Shown piece by piece: positions 62,371 through 64,000 of a stretch of DNA of 64,000 bases. The notes beneath the pieces are model-generated. The model ran no database searches. It saw nothing but the letters and a program-made list of their open reading frames with translations, and was not told where the DNA came from. Made by a program: the position numbers and the translations under genes. This DNA comes from Phycisphaerae bacterium (GTDB taxonomy: Bacteria; Planctomycetota; Phycisphaerae; Phycisphaerales; UBA1924). The stretch spans positions 124,001-188,000 of the forward strand of contig JAUIHS010000005.1 of the NCBI GenBank assembly GCA_030432255.1, read 5' to 3'. The stretch's first letter is position 1. Every line of letters starts with the position of its first letter.

Positions 62371-63213
62371 ATGCTTCGTGGAACATGTCGCATGATGATC
62401 ATGGTCGTCGTCGGGTTCCTGTCCGCCACGCCGGTCACCGCGCAACAGCAGGACGTCAACCGGACGACGATTGTCGACTGGGACATCACCGGTACGCTTC
62501 AGAAGCTGGATGAGCTGCCAGAAGCCGCGGCTCTCGACGTCATCGATATTCCTGACGAGGAACGCAATGCGGCCCGGGCGGTCCTGGATCGTCGACGCGC
62601 CGAAACGCAGCGCAGCGTGCGGACCCACATGCGCAGGGCGGTCGATCTGCTTGAAGCCGCCCGAACCGCTGACGAGTCCGACGATGAGACCGATGCCGCT
62701 GCCCTGCGCGAGGAAGCGGACGCCTTCCGCGAGCGGCTTCGGCACGGCTCGCACACCACCCAGCTCGTCGACATGATCGGTCAGGAGGTCTCGGCGGATG
62801 CTGCCCGCGCCCTCCGCGCCGAAGTGCGGGCGTACTGGCGCGCCGTCGTCAAGGATGCCCGCCTGATTCCGGCGCCGAACGAGACCTACATGGACGCCCG
62901 CGACGAAGCCATCGCGAGGGAACAGGATCGCCTCCTCGTCGTGGAGATCGACTCCGTCATCGACGAGTACGCGGCGACACTATACAAGGCCGGCACGGAA
63001 CTTTTCGACACACTGGAACTCAACAACGATCAGCGCGCGACGATTGACGCCATCTTCGCCGAGGCGCCGGAACCGGATCTCACGGTTGCACGGCGCGACC
63101 AGCAGCGGGACCAGTACGTCCGGACCTTCACAGCCCTGGAGGACCGTCAGTCGCAGCAGGCGTTCATCGCCCGCCTGACCGATCTCATGGAAGTCGCTTC
63201 GGAAGAACGATGA
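62371..63213 (+). CDS. Secreted helical protein of unknown function
   Basis: The 280-residue product starts at ATG 62371, with GGAGAAG six bases before it, and has a signal peptide (MLRGTCRMMIMVVVGFLSATPVTA). The mature protein is nearly all helical and strongly charged (EERNAARAVLDRRRAETQRSV, DETDAAALREEADAFRERLRH, YMDARDEAIAREQDRLLVVEID). It may be a Spy/CpxP-like periplasmic protein: the segment LELNNDQRATIDAIFAEAPE resembles the LxxxQ...I motif of that type, but the match is weak. It is divergent from the secreted propeller gene and convergent with lysS. Confidence 0.7.
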   Translation: MLRGTCRMMIMVVVGFLSATPVTAQQQDVNRTTIVDWDITGTLQKLDELPEAAALDVIDIPDEERNAARAVLDRRRAETQRSVRTHMRRAVDLLEAARTADESDDETDAAALREEADAFRERLRHGSHTTQLVDMIGQEVSADAARALRAEVRAYWRAVVKDARLIPAPNETYMDARDEAIAREQDRLLVVEIDSVIDEYAATLYKAGTELFDTLELNNDQRATIDAIFAEAPEPDLTVARRDQQRDQYVRTFTALEDRQSQQAFIARLTDLMEVASEER

Positions 63214-63219
63214 CGTGAC

Positions 63220-64000
63220 TCACGCTTCCGGGCGCATCATCGGGAACAGGATGACATCGCGAATTGTGCGCTGGTTCATGAGCAGCATGCACAGGCGGTC
63301 GATGCCCAGACCCATACCACCTGTCGGCGGCATCCCGACCTTCAGCGCGCTGATGAAGTCGTCATCGAACGACCTGAAGGTGGATTCCTCGTCATCAATC
63401 CCCGCAAGTTGTTCACGGAACTTCGATTCCTGCACATCCGGGTCATTGAGTTCCGTGTAAGCGGGCCCGATCTCCATGCCTCCGATGAAGATGTCCCATC
63501 GCTCCGCGAGCGCGATATCGCCCGCGCACACCGCGTTGCCGTCGTCGTCGATCTTCGGGCGGGTCAGCGGTGAAAGGGCCGCGGGGTAGTCGAAGACGAA
63601 CGTCGGCTTCTCCGGATCGATCGTCGCCTCTGCGACTTCTTCGAAGAGTTCGTTGACGACGAGGATGTCGTCCATGCCTTCGTGCTTGAGTCCGCGCCGC
63701 TTCGCCTCCTCGCGCGCCCGATTGACATCAGACATCGGGAAGCCGCACGCCGACTCAAAGAGCTCCGCGAAGGTGACGAGGCGGAAGGGTGTTCCGTAGT
63801 CGATCTCAAGGTCATTGAAGGGCAATCGGAGAGGCTGCCCCTCCGTCCACCCGTCCGGAAGCAGGCCTCGGGACTCGCCCACATGGACCGCCGCATCGCG
63901 CACCAGCGCCTCGGTGAGTTCGCGCATCGTCTCGTAGTTGCCGTACGCCTGGTACAACTCCAGCGACGTGAATTCCGGATTGTGGCTCTTGTCCAGCCCC
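63220..64000 (-). CDS. lysS: Lysyl-tRNA synthetase (class II), C-terminal part (5' end outside window)
   Basis: The open frame runs to the window end. It shows LDKSHNPEFTSLELYQAYGNY, the class II LysRS signature, then WDIFIGGMEIGPAYTELNDP and motif 3, PPTGGMGLGIDRLCMLLMNQ, with the ATP-binding Arg. The enzyme charges tRNA-Lys in the cytosol. About 260 residues are present, ending in RDVILFPMMRPEA, so the 3' end is intact. In TELNDP an Asn takes the place of the Cys common in bacterial forms (NELCDP or NELNDP both occur). It is convergent with the helical secreted protein. Confidence 0.95.
   Translation of the reverse strand, partial: GLDKSHNPEFTSLELYQAYGNYETMRELTEALVRDAAVHVGESRGLLPDGWTEGQPLRLPFNDLEIDYGTPFRLVTFAELFESACGFPMSDVNRAREEAKRRGLKHEGMDDILVVNELFEEVAEATIDPEKPTFVFDYPAALSPLTRPKIDDDGNAVCAGDIALAERWDIFIGGMEIGPAYTELNDPDVQESKFREQLAGIDDEESTFRSFDDDFISALKVGMPPTGGMGLGIDRLCMLLMNQRTIRDVILFPMMRPEA

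Overview
The window is a GC-rich chromosomal segment from what is most likely a planctomycete of the class Phycisphaerae or a close relative. The evidence is the mixture of gene types. Five secreted proteins end in a two-loop dockerin-like module closed by cysteines. Four intact secreted proteins, plus one broken remnant, end in a VPxPx–hydrophobic–RRRR tail of the PEP-CTERM type. There is also a lipid A gene cluster with a fused LpxC-FabZ and a ThiD2-ThiE fusion. The outer-membrane genes (lpxA/C/D, Skp-like, a beta-barrel-like protein) indicate a didermic cell. No phage, plasmid, IS element, CRISPR array, rRNA or tRNA gene was recognised.

Layout. 1-9.3 kb: glutamate dehydrogenase tail, a GbsR/MarR regulator, thiamine synthesis, an M16 peptidase and two large secreted dockerin-tailed proteins. 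9.3-20.9 kb: small membrane proteins, Bcp peroxiredoxin, GpsA, a heavy-metal P-type ATPase with a CPS instead of CPC motif, a CII-like small protein, a lone MshEN-domain protein, a MoxR ATPase, an FHA protein and a CNT nucleoside transporter. 20.9-30.4 kb: RtcB RNA ligase, an ECF sigma/anti-sigma/secreted-protein operon divergent from a secreted subtilase, MetK and a WHy-domain protein. 30.4-41 kb: a two-gene operon of large exported proteins of unknown role, two PEP-CTERM proteins, an SDR-DUF2867 protein, and a groES-small ORF-groEL operon preceded by a degenerate receiver-domain protein. 41-48 kb: a 999-residue secreted repeat protein with a pair of LacI-type operator palindromes upstream, ArfB, a putative outer-membrane protein, RsmD and two tandem paralogous PEP-CTERM proteins. 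48-56 kb: the skp-lpxD-lpxC/fabZ-lpxA operon, an orphan sucD, an unusual degenerate P-loop protein and a DUF3592 protein. 56-64 kb: a PEP-CTERM remnant, a PgpH-type HD hydrolase coupled to PhoH, SerA, secreted proteins and the 3' part of lysS.

The most unusual structural feature is a set of short intergenic arrays built on a strict 7-bp period. There are five clear arrays and one two-unit case, with several unrelated unit families (GAAGCNN, NNATGCC, CCCAACC, CACTGAA). Most sit just after stop codons. They resemble the heptameric STRR repeats described in cyanobacteria. Other points worth following are the operator pair at 44.2-44.3 kb, the shared cysteine-bracketed dockerin module, the unknown exported operon at 30.4-34.4 kb and the two-domain protein at 53.6-54.7 kb.
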